From Neorhizobium galegae (GTDB taxonomy: Bacteria > Pseudomonadota > Alphaproteobacteria > Rhizobiales > Rhizobiaceae): DNA of 64,000 nt. The stretch is from assembly GCF_017877055.1 (NCBI RefSeq), contig NZ_JAGIPG010000003.1, forward strand, positions 62,001 to 126,000. Direction: 5' to 3'. Shown piece after piece: positions 45,725 to 54,738 of the stretch. Below the pieces are notes generated by a model. It saw only the letters and a program-made list of their open reading frames with translations. It searched no databases and was not told the origin of the DNA. Position 1 is the stretch's first letter. Each line of letters starts with the position of its first letter. The position numbers and the translations under genes were made by a program.

Positions 45725-46657
45725 CTATCTGTACCCACGCCTGAGCGCTTGCGGCGGCTGTCCCAAGCTTCTCAGGAACGCCCGCCGCATTCGCCCGGCG
45801 TCGCCGAAGCCGGCGGCCTCGGCAATATGTTCGAGCGGCGCATGGCTGGTCTCGACCGCCATCCGCGCCGTTTCGAGCCGCAGGCGCTCCACGGCCTTGG
45901 CCGGTGTCGTGCCGGTTTCGGCAGCAAACGCCCTGGCAAAGTTGCGCGGGCTCATCGCCGCCTGGTCCGCGAGGCGTTCCACGGTCAGCCGCTCGGCCAG
46001 ATGTTCGCGCATCCAGTCGATCAGCGCCAGGAACCTGCCCGTGTGCCCTCCGAGATCGACAAGCGCTGAAAACTGCGACTGGCCACCGGGCCGGCGCTGA
46101 TGAACGACGAGCTGCTGTGCCGTCCTGCGCGCGATGTCCGGCCCCAGATCTTCCTCGATAAGCGCAAGCGCCAGGTCGATACCGGCGGAAATGCCGGCCG
46201 AGGTCCAGACGTGGCCGTCCTGGACATAGATGCGGTCGGCGTGCATTTCTATCTTGGGGTAGCGGCGGGAAAAGTCGTGCGAGCTGTTCCAGTGGGTGGT
46301 GGCGCGGCGCCCGTCGAGCAGCCCGGCTTCGGCGAGCAGATAGGCCCCGGAACAAACGCTCGTCACGCGCCTTGCGCTCGTGCGTTTCAGCCATTCGAGA
46401 ATTTCGTGCACCGCCGCCATGGAGCGGATGATCTCGCCGCCCGAGATCATCACCGTGTCGAACGGCCCATCCGCAAGCGGGGCAGCCGACAGTTTGAGGC
46501 CTGACGAGCTCTCGATCTCGCCGCCGCCCGGTGCCATCAGCACCAGGTCATAACTGCCCGGCCGGAATCGCTCCGCCATCTCGAAAGCCGACGTCGGCCC
46601 GGCCGTATCGAGAAGCTGGAAACCTGGATGCACCACAAGAGCAATTGAACGAACCAT
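45725..46657 (-). CDS. GlxA/FtrA-type AraC-family regulator
   Basis: A 310-residue regulator. Residues 1-185 are a DJ-1/PfpI-like sensor domain (SVCSGAYLLAEAGLLDGRRA, with the nucleophile-elbow Cys). The C-terminal 100 residues are an AraC double helix-turn-helix (LTVERLADQAAMSPRNFARA, then HIAEAAGFGDAGRMRRAF). It is divergent from 46753-47892, whose product shares the first domain. A regulator of an amino-acid-like or quaternary-ammonium catabolism is usual for the family. Confidence 0.88.
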   Translation of the reverse strand: MVRSIALVVHPGFQLLDTAGPTSAFEMAERFRPGSYDLVLMAPGGGEIESSSGLKLSAAPLADGPFDTVMISGGEIIRSMAAVHEILEWLKRTSARRVTSVCSGAYLLAEAGLLDGRRATTHWNSSHDFSRRYPKIEMHADRIYVQDGHVWTSAGISAGIDLALALIEEDLGPDIARRTAQQLVVHQRRPGGQSQFSALVDLGGHTGRFLALIDWMREHLAERLTVERLADQAAMSPRNFARAFAAETGTTPAKAVERLRLETARMAVETSHAPLEHIAEAAGFGDAGRMRRAFLRSLGQPPQALRRGYR

Positions 46658-46752
46658 GGCAGTTTTTGCCCGATTAATGTCATTTCAGTCAGACAATAGC
46701 AGGGGTAACTTTCCCTGCAAACAGAGGCAACCGATCGATCGGGCGAACTATC

Positions 46753-47892
46753 ATGACGTGGCGGTTTGTTCTTGGAGGCGGGCTGGGGCTTGCCGCGGTC
46801 TTCCTGGTGGTCGCCGGGGGCTGGATAGTCTCTCTGCCATCCGGGTCGTCGGGCGGCGAAACCAGACCTATCCCCGGCGAGGAGACACGCGCCACCGTCG
46901 AGGCCTTGAAGCCGCCCAAACGCGTCCGCCCTGTGATCGCCATCGTCGGCATCAATGACGGGACGGAGATCACCGACTACCTGATGCCCTATGGTGTCCT
47001 GCGCCGTGCCGATGTGGCGGACGTGGTGGCATTGGCGACGCAGCCCGGGCCGATGGTGCTCTATCCGGCGTTGAAGGTCGAACCGCAGGCGACGATCGCG
47101 GATTTCGACAGGCAGCATCCGGAAGGCGCCGATTACGTCATCGTCCCGGCCATGGTGCGCGAGGATGATCCGGCAGCGCTGCGCTGGATCAGCAACCAGG
47201 CGGAAAAAGGAGCGATGATCATCGGCGTCTGCGTCGGCGCCAAGGTAGTGGCGGCCGCCGGCCTTCTCGACGGCCGGAAAGCCACGACCCACTGGTATTC
47301 GCTGGCTGCCATGCTGAAGGAACATCCGAGTATCCGCCATGTCGCCGACCGCCGCTTCCTCGTCGACGGTCGCGTCGCGACGACGACGGGCATCAGCGCG
47401 TCCATGCCGATGTCGCTCACCTTGATCGAGGCAATTGCGGGGCGGCGGAAAGCCGAGGCTGTCGCGGCCGATCTGGGCGTCGCGAATTGGGATGCGCAAC
47501 ACGACAGCGGCGCCTTCAGGTTCACGCGGCCTTTCGCATTGACGGCGATCGGCAATTCGCTCGCCTTCTGGAGCCGGGAAACGTTCCGCATCGAGCTTTC
47601 GCAAGGCGTGGACGAAGTGTCGCTCGCTCTCGTCGCGGATGCCTGGTCGCGTACCTACCGCTCGCGGGTGATGACCTTCGCAGCCGGCGCGGATGCCGTG
47701 GAGAGCCGCGGCGGCATCCGCATCGTTCCCGACGAAGTGATCGCAAGCGCATCGACGATGCGCGTGCCCGGAGCGCCGCTTGCCCGCAAACCGGCGGAAG
47801 CGCTGGATGAGACGCTCAAGGCCATCGCTGACCGCTATCGGGAAGACACGGCCGATTTCGTGGCCATGCAGCTCGAATACAGGAGACGGTGA
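46753..47892 (+). CDS. Membrane-anchored DJ-1/PfpI-domain protein
   Basis: A 379-residue protein with one N-terminal membrane helix (FVLGGGLGLAAVFLVVAGGW). Residues 55-240 are a PfpI/GlxA-type domain with GVCVGAKVVAAAGLLDGRKA, clearly related to the sensor of the divergent AraC regulator, but it has no DNA-binding domain. The last 130 residues have no clear match. The domain probably faces the periplasm. It may be an enzyme or a ligand sensor that works with the regulator. Confidence 0.8.
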   Translation: MTWRFVLGGGLGLAAVFLVVAGGWIVSLPSGSSGGETRPIPGEETRATVEALKPPKRVRPVIAIVGINDGTEITDYLMPYGVLRRADVADVVALATQPGPMVLYPALKVEPQATIADFDRQHPEGADYVIVPAMVREDDPAALRWISNQAEKGAMIIGVCVGAKVVAAAGLLDGRKATTHWYSLAAMLKEHPSIRHVADRRFLVDGRVATTTGISASMPMSLTLIEAIAGRRKAEAVAADLGVANWDAQHDSGAFRFTRPFALTAIGNSLAFWSRETFRIELSQGVDEVSLALVADAWSRTYRSRVMTFAAGADAVESRGGIRIVPDEVIASASTMRVPGAPLARKPAEALDETLKAIADRYREDTADFVAMQLEYRRR

Positions 47893-47957
47893 CGCCGCAA
47901 TGGATGGTCGCGGTCTGCGGTGTGGCGCGGGTCTCCAACGAGAGGAAGGAACCAGTC

Positions 47958-49187
47958 ATGAAGGCAGTCATCGCAGGTGCCGGCATCGGCGGCTTGACGG
48001 CCGCGCTTCACCTCCACGAGGCCGGGATAGAAGTGGAGATCTTCGAACGTGCCGACGAGGTTCGCGAACTCGGAGTCGGCATCAACATGCTGCCGCATGC
48101 CGTGACAGTTCTGGCCGATCTCGGGTTGCTGCCTGGTCTCGACGCTGCAGGGATACGGACGCGGGAACTGGTTTACACCAACCGTTTCGGCCAGGTCGTA
48201 TGGCAGGAACTACGCGGCCTGGATGCCGGCCAAGAGGCGCCGCAGATCAGCATCCATCGCGGCAAGCTGCTCGGCGTGGTCCACAGGGCGGTCATCGCGC
48301 GCCTCGGACCCGATGTGATCAGAACCGGTTGCCGGGTTGCCGGTTTCGAACAGACGGAAGACGGGGTCGCTGTTCATCTCGGCGGACACGACGGATGGCG
48401 CGGCACGGCACATGGGGACTTGCTGATCGGCGCCGATGGCATCCATTCCACGGTCCGGGCGCAGCTTTATCCCGATGAAGGAGCGCCGATCTGGAGCGGG
48501 ATCATGTTGTGGCGCGGCGCCACGCGCTGGCCGATCTGGCGCGACGGACGGACGATGGCGATTGCCGGCGGCAATTTCGCGAAATTCGTCTATTATCCGA
48601 TCGAGGTCGATCACGCGGATCCGAATATGCGGCTGACGAACTGGGCCGTGATGGCCAAGGTGGGCGAGCCGGGCACCGCGCCGGTGCGCCGCGAGGATTG
48701 GAGTCGGTCCGGTATCCCGGGCGAGGTGCTGCCCTTCGTGCGCGATCGTTTTCACCTCGATTTCGCCGATCCCGCCTCCATCATCCAGTCAACCGAGAAT
48801 TTCTACGAATATCCCAATTGCGATCGGGAGCCTTTGCCCCGCTGGTCGTTCGGGCGGGTCACCCTGCTCGGGGATGCGGCCCATCCCATGTATCCGGTCG
48901 GCTCCAACGGCGCGAGCCAGTCGATCCTCGACGCCCGATGCCTTGCCGGGTATCTTCGCACACAAGATGAAATCGAGGCGGCCCTTTCCCGCTACGACGC
49001 CGAGCGCCGGCCTGCCACGTCGGAAATCATCCTGGCGAACCGCCGGGGCGGACCCGAGGGTGTGATCGACATGGTCGAGGCCCGGGCGCCCGACGGTTTC
49101 GACGACATCGACGCGGTGGCCTCGTTCGAAGAACGCCAGGCGGTGGTCCGCGGCTACGCTTTGCTCGCTCGTGGACGGAACCGGTAG
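47958..49187 (+). CDS. FAD-dependent aromatic hydroxylase-like monooxygenase
   Basis: A 409-residue flavoprotein of the salicylate/3-hydroxybenzoate 6-hydroxylase class. The FAD site GAGIGGL is at 7-13. The second site LLIGADGIHSTVR and the GD motif LLGDAAHPMYPVGSNG are present. The ATG at 47958 follows AGGAAGGA. It converges with the ring-cleavage operon with 17 bp between stops, so it could supply a hydroxylated substrate to it, though it is on the other strand next to the PfpI gene. Confidence 0.88.
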   Translation: MKAVIAGAGIGGLTAALHLHEAGIEVEIFERADEVRELGVGINMLPHAVTVLADLGLLPGLDAAGIRTRELVYTNRFGQVVWQELRGLDAGQEAPQISIHRGKLLGVVHRAVIARLGPDVIRTGCRVAGFEQTEDGVAVHLGGHDGWRGTAHGDLLIGADGIHSTVRAQLYPDEGAPIWSGIMLWRGATRWPIWRDGRTMAIAGGNFAKFVYYPIEVDHADPNMRLTNWAVMAKVGEPGTAPVRREDWSRSGIPGEVLPFVRDRFHLDFADPASIIQSTENFYEYPNCDREPLPRWSFGRVTLLGDAAHPMYPVGSNGASQSILDARCLAGYLRTQDEIEAALSRYDAERRPATSEIILANRRGGPEGVIDMVEARAPDGFDDIDAVASFEERQAVVRGYALLARGRNR

Positions 49188-49204
49188 GCAGGGTGGCGGA
49201 TCAC

Positions 49205-50647
49205 TCAGAACAGATCCGGCCTGATCCCGGCGGCGTCCAGCAGGAAGTCGCGGCTTGCCTCCAGTTCCGACCTCAGCCTGGCGATGTCATGACCCAGCAG
49301 CGTGCCCTGCCATTTGCGGATTTTGCCCGCGCAGAGCACCGTTGAGACGTTCGACCGTTCCATCAGCGTGACCACGGCGCCGGGGACGTGGTTCAGCGGG
49401 GCGACATTGACGGCATTCGCGTCGAGCAGGATGATGTCGGCTTCCTTGCCCGGCGTCAGTGTGCCTGTCTTGTGGTCAAGCTTCAGGCCCCGCGCCCCTT
49501 CGATCGTCGCGAAGCGGATCACGTCGATCGCCGACAACAGCTTCGGGTATTCCTCGCCGCGCAGCGCCTTGTCGTTCGCCAGCATTCGCTGCAGCGTGAT
49601 CGCCGAGCGCATCTGGGTGAACATGTCGGCGGTCATGGTGCATTCCACATCCGTCGACAGGGACGGCTGAAGGCCGAGATCGAGCGCCTGTTGCAGTGGC
49701 GGATTGCCATGGCGCATCTGCATCTCGATAGGCACCGACAGCGATATATGCGAGCCGGCATCGGCGGCACACCTCCAGGCCATGTCGCTCATGCCCGTCA
49801 TGTGGATGAAGATGTTGTCCGGCCCGAATTTTCCGGCCTCCGCCAGCTGGTCGAAGACCGGCCGCATGCCGAACGTGCCGACCACGTGCAGGGCGATCGG
49901 AATGCCGAGTTCCCGGCCGAGCGCCCAGGCCTCCTCATGGAACGGCAGATAGATTTCGCCGCCCATGACCATGGTCAGCAACTGGTCCTCGCTCGCAAAA
50001 TGTTCGGCCTTGATGCGTCGGGCGTCGCCCGGATATTTTGCCGCATCGCCCCAGCCCTCGAAATATCCGAAGACGCCGCGCCGCCCGGCATCGCGAAGCG
50101 CCGTGATCGCCGCGTCGGAATGTTCCGGCGAATGGTGGATCTGGCTGACGTCCATGACAGTCGTCACGCCGGCATCGATCTGGGACAGGCCGCCGAACAA
50201 CTCCGAAATGTAGACATCCTGCGGCCGGTAGAGGACCGAGAATTTCTGGAGCATCCACTCGTAGTAGTTGGAGGCGCTTTCCGGCCGCCCGTCATTGATC
50301 AGGATCGCGTCGGCAAGCAGGCTTCGAAGCGCCGTCTCGAACTGATGGTGGTGGGTGTCGATGAAGCCCGGCATGACGACCATGCCCGAAGCATCGATAA
50401 CTGCGGCCTCCGGCGCGTTGATCGAGGCGGCGACCTCGACGATCCGCGAGCCGCGGATCAGCACGTCGCCCCTGGCAAAATTGCCGACCGCGCCGTCCAT
50501 CGAAAGCACCGCACCGCCGCGGATGAGGGTGAGGCGATCGGCATCGCCGATGCCGGCGGGCATGTTGGCCGGCGCGGCGATGACCTTGCCGGAGCCGCCG
50601 CCGAGTTCCGTGGGCGCATGCGCCCGGTTGTCGCAGAATCTGCACAT
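49205..50647 (-). CDS. Amidohydrolase of the AtzA/TrzN type
   Basis: A 480-residue metal-dependent hydrolase. The metal ligands are in order: H99-x-H101 in GFIDTHHHQFETA, H254 in GIPIALHVVGTF, H282 in FIHMTGMSDMAW and D333 in LSTDVECTMTADMF; Glu308 may be the active-site acid. This set is that of triazine or nucleobase deaminases that remove an amino, halide or other group from N-heterocycles. The N-terminus MCRFCDNR carries two Cys. GGGAGG precedes the ATG. Last gene of the catabolic operon 54610-49205. Confidence 0.88.
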   Translation of the reverse strand: MCRFCDNRAHAPTELGGGSGKVIAAPANMPAGIGDADRLTLIRGGAVLSMDGAVGNFARGDVLIRGSRIVEVAASINAPEAAVIDASGMVVMPGFIDTHHHQFETALRSLLADAILINDGRPESASNYYEWMLQKFSVLYRPQDVYISELFGGLSQIDAGVTTVMDVSQIHHSPEHSDAAITALRDAGRRGVFGYFEGWGDAAKYPGDARRIKAEHFASEDQLLTMVMGGEIYLPFHEEAWALGRELGIPIALHVVGTFGMRPVFDQLAEAGKFGPDNIFIHMTGMSDMAWRCAADAGSHISLSVPIEMQMRHGNPPLQQALDLGLQPSLSTDVECTMTADMFTQMRSAITLQRMLANDKALRGEEYPKLLSAIDVIRFATIEGARGLKLDHKTGTLTPGKEADIILLDANAVNVAPLNHVPGAVVTLMERSNVSTVLCAGKIRKWQGTLLGHDIARLRSELEASRDFLLDAAGIRPDLF

Positions 50648-50727
50648 GCTCTTCCCCTCCCAAGGTAAGAACGATCATGCCTCCCGCAACCAAACCGGAG
50701 GCGGGATGCTTGCCTGGTGTGCGTCTG

Positions 50728-51111
50728 TCAGCGCGCGGCTGCTTGCCAGAGCGCGACGGTCGGATAATCCTTGCCGGTCCAGTGTTTCAGCTTTTCCGCG
50801 AACTCGCGCTGGAAGGAAAGCGGGCCGCTCTTGGCCATATAATCCTCGTCGTAGATGGCGATGAAGATCGTCAGCGACAGGAAAAAGTGGGCGCCCATCT
50901 CGAACAGTGCCACATAGTCGTGGTTGATCAGCGCGTCGCGTTCCGCATCCGTCAGCGAATTGACCGTCGAGAGCTCGGCATCGTTGAGCCGCGGACCGAT
51001 CGACTGTTCCCAGCTTTCGACGAGTGCGCGCGGATTCTCCTTGTAGCGGCGAAGCAGTTCCGGGTCGCGGTCGACGGTGAAGAGGAACTTGTTCACATAA
51101 TACTTGCTCAT
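50728..51111 (-). CDS. LigA-type small subunit of an extradiol dioxygenase
   Basis: A 127-residue helical protein similar to the alpha subunit of protocatechuate 4,5-dioxygenase (VNSLTDAERDALINHDYVA and FEMGAHFFLSLTIFIAIYD). This subunit closes the active site of the LigB partner. AAGGAG precedes the ATG at 51111. It overlaps the LigB gene by 4 bp. The order, B before A, is the reverse of the classic ligAB arrangement. Confidence 0.88.
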   Translation of the reverse strand: MSKYYVNKFLFTVDRDPELLRRYKENPRALVESWEQSIGPRLNDAELSTVNSLTDAERDALINHDYVALFEMGAHFFLSLTIFIAIYDEDYMAKSGPLSFQREFAEKLKHWTGKDYPTVALWQAAAR

Positions 51112-51968
51112 GCGGCTGCTCCTTCCGGATACCAGGTGAAGTATGCCTCCATCGTGTGAAAGAGGTCCAGATTGTCATGATAGGCGGTCGGGATCGGCCC
51201 GGCGATGCCCATCATCAGGATCAGGTCCATGAAGCCGTGGGTCGCGTTGCCGCTTTTCGTCATGCTTTCATGCGTCACATTGGCGAGGATTTCCTCGATA
51301 TTGCCGGTCGACAGCCATTCGATCGCCTTGCGGTCGAATTCCGGGTCCGGCCCCGTTTCCTTGAACTGGCGCGGACCGCCAAGCTCCAGCGACAAGTGTC
51401 CGCTGCCGACGGCCGCGATGCGCTTGTCGGAGGGGAATTCGTCGATGATCTCGCGGATGGCGCGGCCGAGATCCCAGAAGCGTTTCGGCGAAGGCAGCGG
51501 CGGCGCGAAGATGTTGGTGTAGATCGGCACGACCGGCAGGTCGGCATCGGGGCGCGTGGTGATGATCGGGCAGATGATCGAGTGGTCGAGCTTCAGCTCA
51601 TGGCTGAAGGCGAAGTCGAAACCGCGGTCCATCAGGCCCTGATGCATGAAGTTCGACAGTTCCTCATGGCCTTCCAGCACATATTTCGGGATTCCGAATT
51701 CGCGCTCTTCATTATAGAAGGTGGCGTCGTAGCGCGGCGCCTTGCCGATCAGGAAGGTCGGGTAGTTGTCGAGGAAGAACTGGTGGAAATGGTCGGCGCC
51801 GACCATGACCAGGATATCCGGCTTGGCGCGGGTCAGGGTCTCGCGATAGGCCTCGACCTTGCGTTTCCATTCCGCCGCCTGCGGCATCTGCTGTTCCGGC
51901 GGCATGGTTGTCGCCTTCAGGTAAAAAGGGTGGTGGGTGGTCGCGAGGACCGCTGCCAGGGTTGCCAT
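51108..51968 (-). CDS. LigB-type extradiol ring-cleavage dioxygenase, catalytic subunit
   Basis: A 286-residue class III extradiol dioxygenase that opens a dihydroxylated aromatic or N-heteroaromatic ring with Fe(II) and oxygen. The metal ligand His12 is in ATTHHPF; His60 or His62 is in GADHFHQFF; further His and Glu lie in GSGHLSLELGG and AYHDNLDLFHTMEAYF. GGAGG precedes the ATG at 51968. With LigA it forms the ring-cleavage enzyme. The true substrate is not given by the sequence. Confidence 0.88.
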   Translation of the reverse strand: MATLAAVLATTHHPFYLKATTMPPEQQMPQAAEWKRKVEAYRETLTRAKPDILVMVGADHFHQFFLDNYPTFLIGKAPRYDATFYNEEREFGIPKYVLEGHEELSNFMHQGLMDRGFDFAFSHELKLDHSIICPIITTRPDADLPVVPIYTNIFAPPLPSPKRFWDLGRAIREIIDEFPSDKRIAAVGSGHLSLELGGPRQFKETGPDPEFDRKAIEWLSTGNIEEILANVTHESMTKSGNATHGFMDLILMMGIAGPIPTAYHDNLDLFHTMEAYFTWYPEGAAA

Positions 51969-52007
51969 CTTCTCCTCCGAATCTGTCCCGTCTATTAGAC
52001 TGAATTT

Positions 52008-53192
52008 TTACCGCGGCGCAGCCGCCGTCTCCGTTTCCAGGGCCGGCCAGGCTGCCGGATCGCCTTGCAGCGCCGAGCGGATCTCGTCTCCGTGCTGGTT
52101 GACGACAGGCGCGGCCCTCACGGTCCTTGCGTGTTCCCCATCGAAGGAATAGGCGGGCCGAACCGTCTGCTCGGCGCCTTCTATACGGCCGGCGACCGGC
52201 ACGAACATTTCCAGATGCTGCGCCTGGGGATCGTTCAGCACATCGGGGATCGTGTTGATCGGTGCGAAAGGCACGTCGAATTTCGAGAAACGCTCCACCC
52301 ATTCCAGCCGGGTCCGGGTCGCGAAGATCGCGTTGAGCTCGGTGTTCAGCGCGTCATAATTGTCGATGCGCTTCAGCCGCTGCGAGAACCGGTCGTCTCT
52401 GGCAAGCGCCTCACCGTCGATCGCCTCGACCAGTGCATCCCAGAACTTGTCGAGCGAGGAGAGGTGGAAGGCGAACAGCTTTTCGTCCTTGCAGCGCACG
52501 ATGAAGGCCTGTGCGAGGCGGGGACGATCGACGCCGCTCGGTTCTTCGCCGAGCGCGAAATAGCCCATGAACGGTTCGACCGCGAAATGCATCATCGCCT
52601 CGATCATGGAAATGTCGATACGCTTGCCCTTGCCGGTGCGGCCGCGTTCGATCAGCGCCGCCGAGATGCCGAGTGAGGCATAGATGCCAGTGATCGCGTC
52701 GGCGAGCGCCGGCCCGATGAAGCGCGGCTGTTCAGGGTCGATGGAGACGCTGAGGAAGCCGCTGACGGCCTGGGCGACGGAATCGTAGACCGGCCGCTGC
52801 GCATAGGGCCCGTCCGGGCCAAAACCGCTGATCGAGCAGTAGATCAGCTTCGGATTGATCTTCGACAGCGTCTCGTAGTCCGCACCGATACGCGCCGCAG
52901 CACCGGGCCGGAAATTCTGGATATAGACGTCAGCCTGGGCGATCAGCTGGTAGAAGATCTCGCGATCCTTCTCGCTCTTCAGGTCCAGTCCGATCGCCCG
53001 CTTGTTGCGGTTATAGGCCTGAAAATGGGCGCTGTAGAAACCGGTCTTGAAGCTGCGATAGGGATCGCCATTGCCGGCCGATTCGATCTTGATGACGTCG
53101 GCGCCGAGATCGGCGAGCATCATGCCGGCGCAGGGGCCGGTAATGAACGTGCCCTGTTCGACGATTCGGATTTGGTCCAGAGCTTTCAGCAT
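52008..53192 (-). CDS. Class III (CaiB/formyl-CoA) CoA transferase
   Basis: A 394-residue CoA transferase. The start LDQIRIVEQGTFITGPCAGM and the segment ADLGADVIKIESAGNGDPYR are typical; the nucleophile is Asp165 in GPALADAITGIYASLG. The ATG at 53192 has AGGA six bases before it; the longer frame is a shadow of the lyase gene. It would load CoA on an acid made after ring cleavage, before the lyase at 53201 splits it. The spacing to that gene is 8 bp. Confidence 0.9.
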   Translation of the reverse strand: MLKALDQIRIVEQGTFITGPCAGMMLADLGADVIKIESAGNGDPYRSFKTGFYSAHFQAYNRNKRAIGLDLKSEKDREIFYQLIAQADVYIQNFRPGAAARIGADYETLSKINPKLIYCSISGFGPDGPYAQRPVYDSVAQAVSGFLSVSIDPEQPRFIGPALADAITGIYASLGISAALIERGRTGKGKRIDISMIEAMMHFAVEPFMGYFALGEEPSGVDRPRLAQAFIVRCKDEKLFAFHLSSLDKFWDALVEAIDGEALARDDRFSQRLKRIDNYDALNTELNAIFATRTRLEWVERFSKFDVPFAPINTIPDVLNDPQAQHLEMFVPVAGRIEGAEQTVRPAYSFDGEHARTVRAAPVVNQHGDEIRSALQGDPAAWPALETETAAAPR

Positions 53193-53200
53193 GTCAGGTC

Positions 53201-54013
53201 CTAGTTCTCGTTTGCCACGAAGCCGTCGGGCGCGGGGCCGTCGTATTCGATGGCGCTGGCGGCGGCGGCAGACATGACGAAGCCGATAGGCCTCGTCTGT
53301 TCTTCGAGCAGGTGGCCGATCAGCCCGGCGGTGCGGGCCAGCAGCGGCACGCCCTTCAGGGCGAGCAGCGGATAACCCGCGTCGAGCAGCACGCAGGGGA
53401 TGGCGCTTGACACGTTCATGACCAGCGGCCGGCCGATGATCTCGGGAATGAGCCTTTCGACCGTCTTGGCGATCTCGCAATGAATGCCGGCGACGCCGAG
53501 TTCGCGGGCGATCGCCAGCAGCCGCTCGGCACGCGGGTCATGCCCCTTGTGGAGAGGATGGCCGTAGCCGGGCACGGGTTTCTTCTGTTCCTTGAAGCCG
53601 CGCAGCAGCTTTTCGGCGGCCGCCTCGACTGAGCTGCCGCTCACCTCCGCTTCTTCGCGGATATCGCGAAAGAAGGCACCTGACGTCTCGGAGGCTCCGA
53701 GAATGACCGAACCGCAGCCGAGAAGCCCGGCCGCGACAGCGCCCTGAACCGCTTCCGGGGAGGCGGCGAGCGTCATCCGCGCCGCCTGCACGCTCGGCAC
53801 CAGTCCATGTTCGGCAATCGCCACCAGCGTCGCGTCGAGCATGCGGCGCTGTTTTTCGTTCGGGAGAGATCCGGCGACCAGCAGCCAAGTATATTCGGTG
53901 AAGGAAATCGAGCCGATGAGATTGTCCACGAGGTCGTGGCCCCGCACGATGATCGTCTCCGGATTCGAGGTGCAGATCGCCTGGTAGGGTGCGGATTGCT
54001 TGCCGATTTTCAT
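53201..54013 (-). CDS. Citryl-CoA-lyase / citrate-synthase-like enzyme
   Basis: A 270-residue protein of the citrate-synthase superfamily, short as in citryl-CoA lyases. The active-site segment PGYGHPLHKGHDPRAERLL carries the key His; ITFTEYTWLL-type N-terminus (SISFTEYTWLLVAGSLPNEK) is also conserved. It would split a citrate-like or citramalyl-like CoA thioester to acetyl-CoA or a related CoA ester and an oxo acid. It stands next to the CoA transferase, which makes a linked pair of steps likely. Confidence 0.85.
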   Translation of the reverse strand: MKIGKQSAPYQAICTSNPETIIVRGHDLVDNLIGSISFTEYTWLLVAGSLPNEKQRRMLDATLVAIAEHGLVPSVQAARMTLAASPEAVQGAVAAGLLGCGSVILGASETSGAFFRDIREEAEVSGSSVEAAAEKLLRGFKEQKKPVPGYGHPLHKGHDPRAERLLAIARELGVAGIHCEIAKTVERLIPEIIGRPLVMNVSSAIPCVLLDAGYPLLALKGVPLLARTAGLIGHLLEEQTRPIGFVMSAAAASAIEYDGPAPDGFVANEN

Positions 54014-54034
54014 GCTGATGTCCTTGGAGAATGG

Positions 54035-54610
54035 TTAGGCTGCAGCGTTCGCCTTGTCGGCGAAGCGGCTGGCCCATCGATCGAACTGATCCATGAACTG
54101 CTGCAGGAAGAGACGGGTTTCTTCATTGGTCACTTCGCCTTCCGGGGTGATAAGGCCGGGCGGGACATGGATGAAGGCTTCCGGCAGCCCCATCACGGCA
54201 ACGTCGAGGCAGCCGAGAATGGTGCGCAGGTGCTGCTGCGCCGCCGCCGTGCCGATACGGCCATAAGAAGCGCCGGTAATCGCTGCCGGCTTGCCGGCCC
54301 AGACGCTGCTGTCCCTCGGCCTCGATCCCCAATCGATGGCATTCTTCAGCATGGCCGAGATTGAGCGGTTGTGCTCCGGCGTCACGAAAAGCAGCGCATC
54401 GGCGCGTCCGATCTCGGCTTTCAGCCGGTCGACCTGCGGGGGAGTGCCTGCATCCAGAATTTCCTGGTCGAATATCGGCAGATCACGGATCGCCACCCAT
54501 TCGAATTCCATGTCGGCCTTCGCGAGCTTCGTCAGAGCAAGGGCCAGCAGCCTGTTCAGCGACGCCTGCCGTGCGCTGCCGACGATGACGGCGACTTTCA
54601 ATCGCGCCAT
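54035..54610 (-). CDS. NAD(P)H-dependent FMN reductase
   Basis: A 191-residue flavodoxin-like oxidoreductase (PF03358 type). Marks are VGSARQASLNRLLALAL for the phosphate loop and TPEHNRSISAMLKNAIDW. It may supply reduced FMN or reduce a quinone-like intermediate. GGAGGT precedes the ATG at 54610. First gene of the catabolic operon, 30 bp from the IclR-type operator candidate. Confidence 0.88.
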   Translation of the reverse strand: MARLKVAVIVGSARQASLNRLLALALTKLAKADMEFEWVAIRDLPIFDQEILDAGTPPQVDRLKAEIGRADALLFVTPEHNRSISAMLKNAIDWGSRPRDSSVWAGKPAAITGASYGRIGTAAAQQHLRTILGCLDVAVMGLPEAFIHVPPGLITPEGEVTNEETRLFLQQFMDQFDRWASRFADKANAAA

Positions 54611-54639
54611 GAAATACCTCCCATGCCAGTCTCAAAATT

Positions 54640-54654
54640 ATTCGCTTGGCGAAT
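54640..54654. promoter_or_regulatory. IclR operator candidate (catabolic promoter)
   Basis: ATTCGC-TTG-GCGAAT is a perfect 6-bp-arm palindrome. It lies 10 bp past the -10 element of the promoter at 54665-54694, over or just after the start point, where a repressor would block transcription. A near copy is at 55640-55654. Confidence 0.7.
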
Positions 54655-54664
54655 TTATATTCGT

Positions 54665-54694
54665 ATAATGAATTTCGATGACGCGAAGTGTCAA
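54665..54694 (-). promoter_or_regulatory. Sigma-70-like promoter of the catabolic operon
   Basis: On the minus strand TTGACA (54689-54694) is followed after 18 bp by CATTAT (54665-54670). It would start transcription near 54658, ahead of the FMN reductase gene and next to the palindrome. Confidence 0.5.
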
Positions 54695-54738
54695 GCCCTG
54701 TCGCGGAGCCTTGCGAAAATTTAGGAAGGCGACGTGGA

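Noticed and set aside
50662..50715. Hairpin between LigA and the amidohydrolase as a terminator
   Set aside because: GCCTCC and GGAGGC can pair over about 12 bases, but the stem is only 6 bp with no T-run, and gene order supports read-through.
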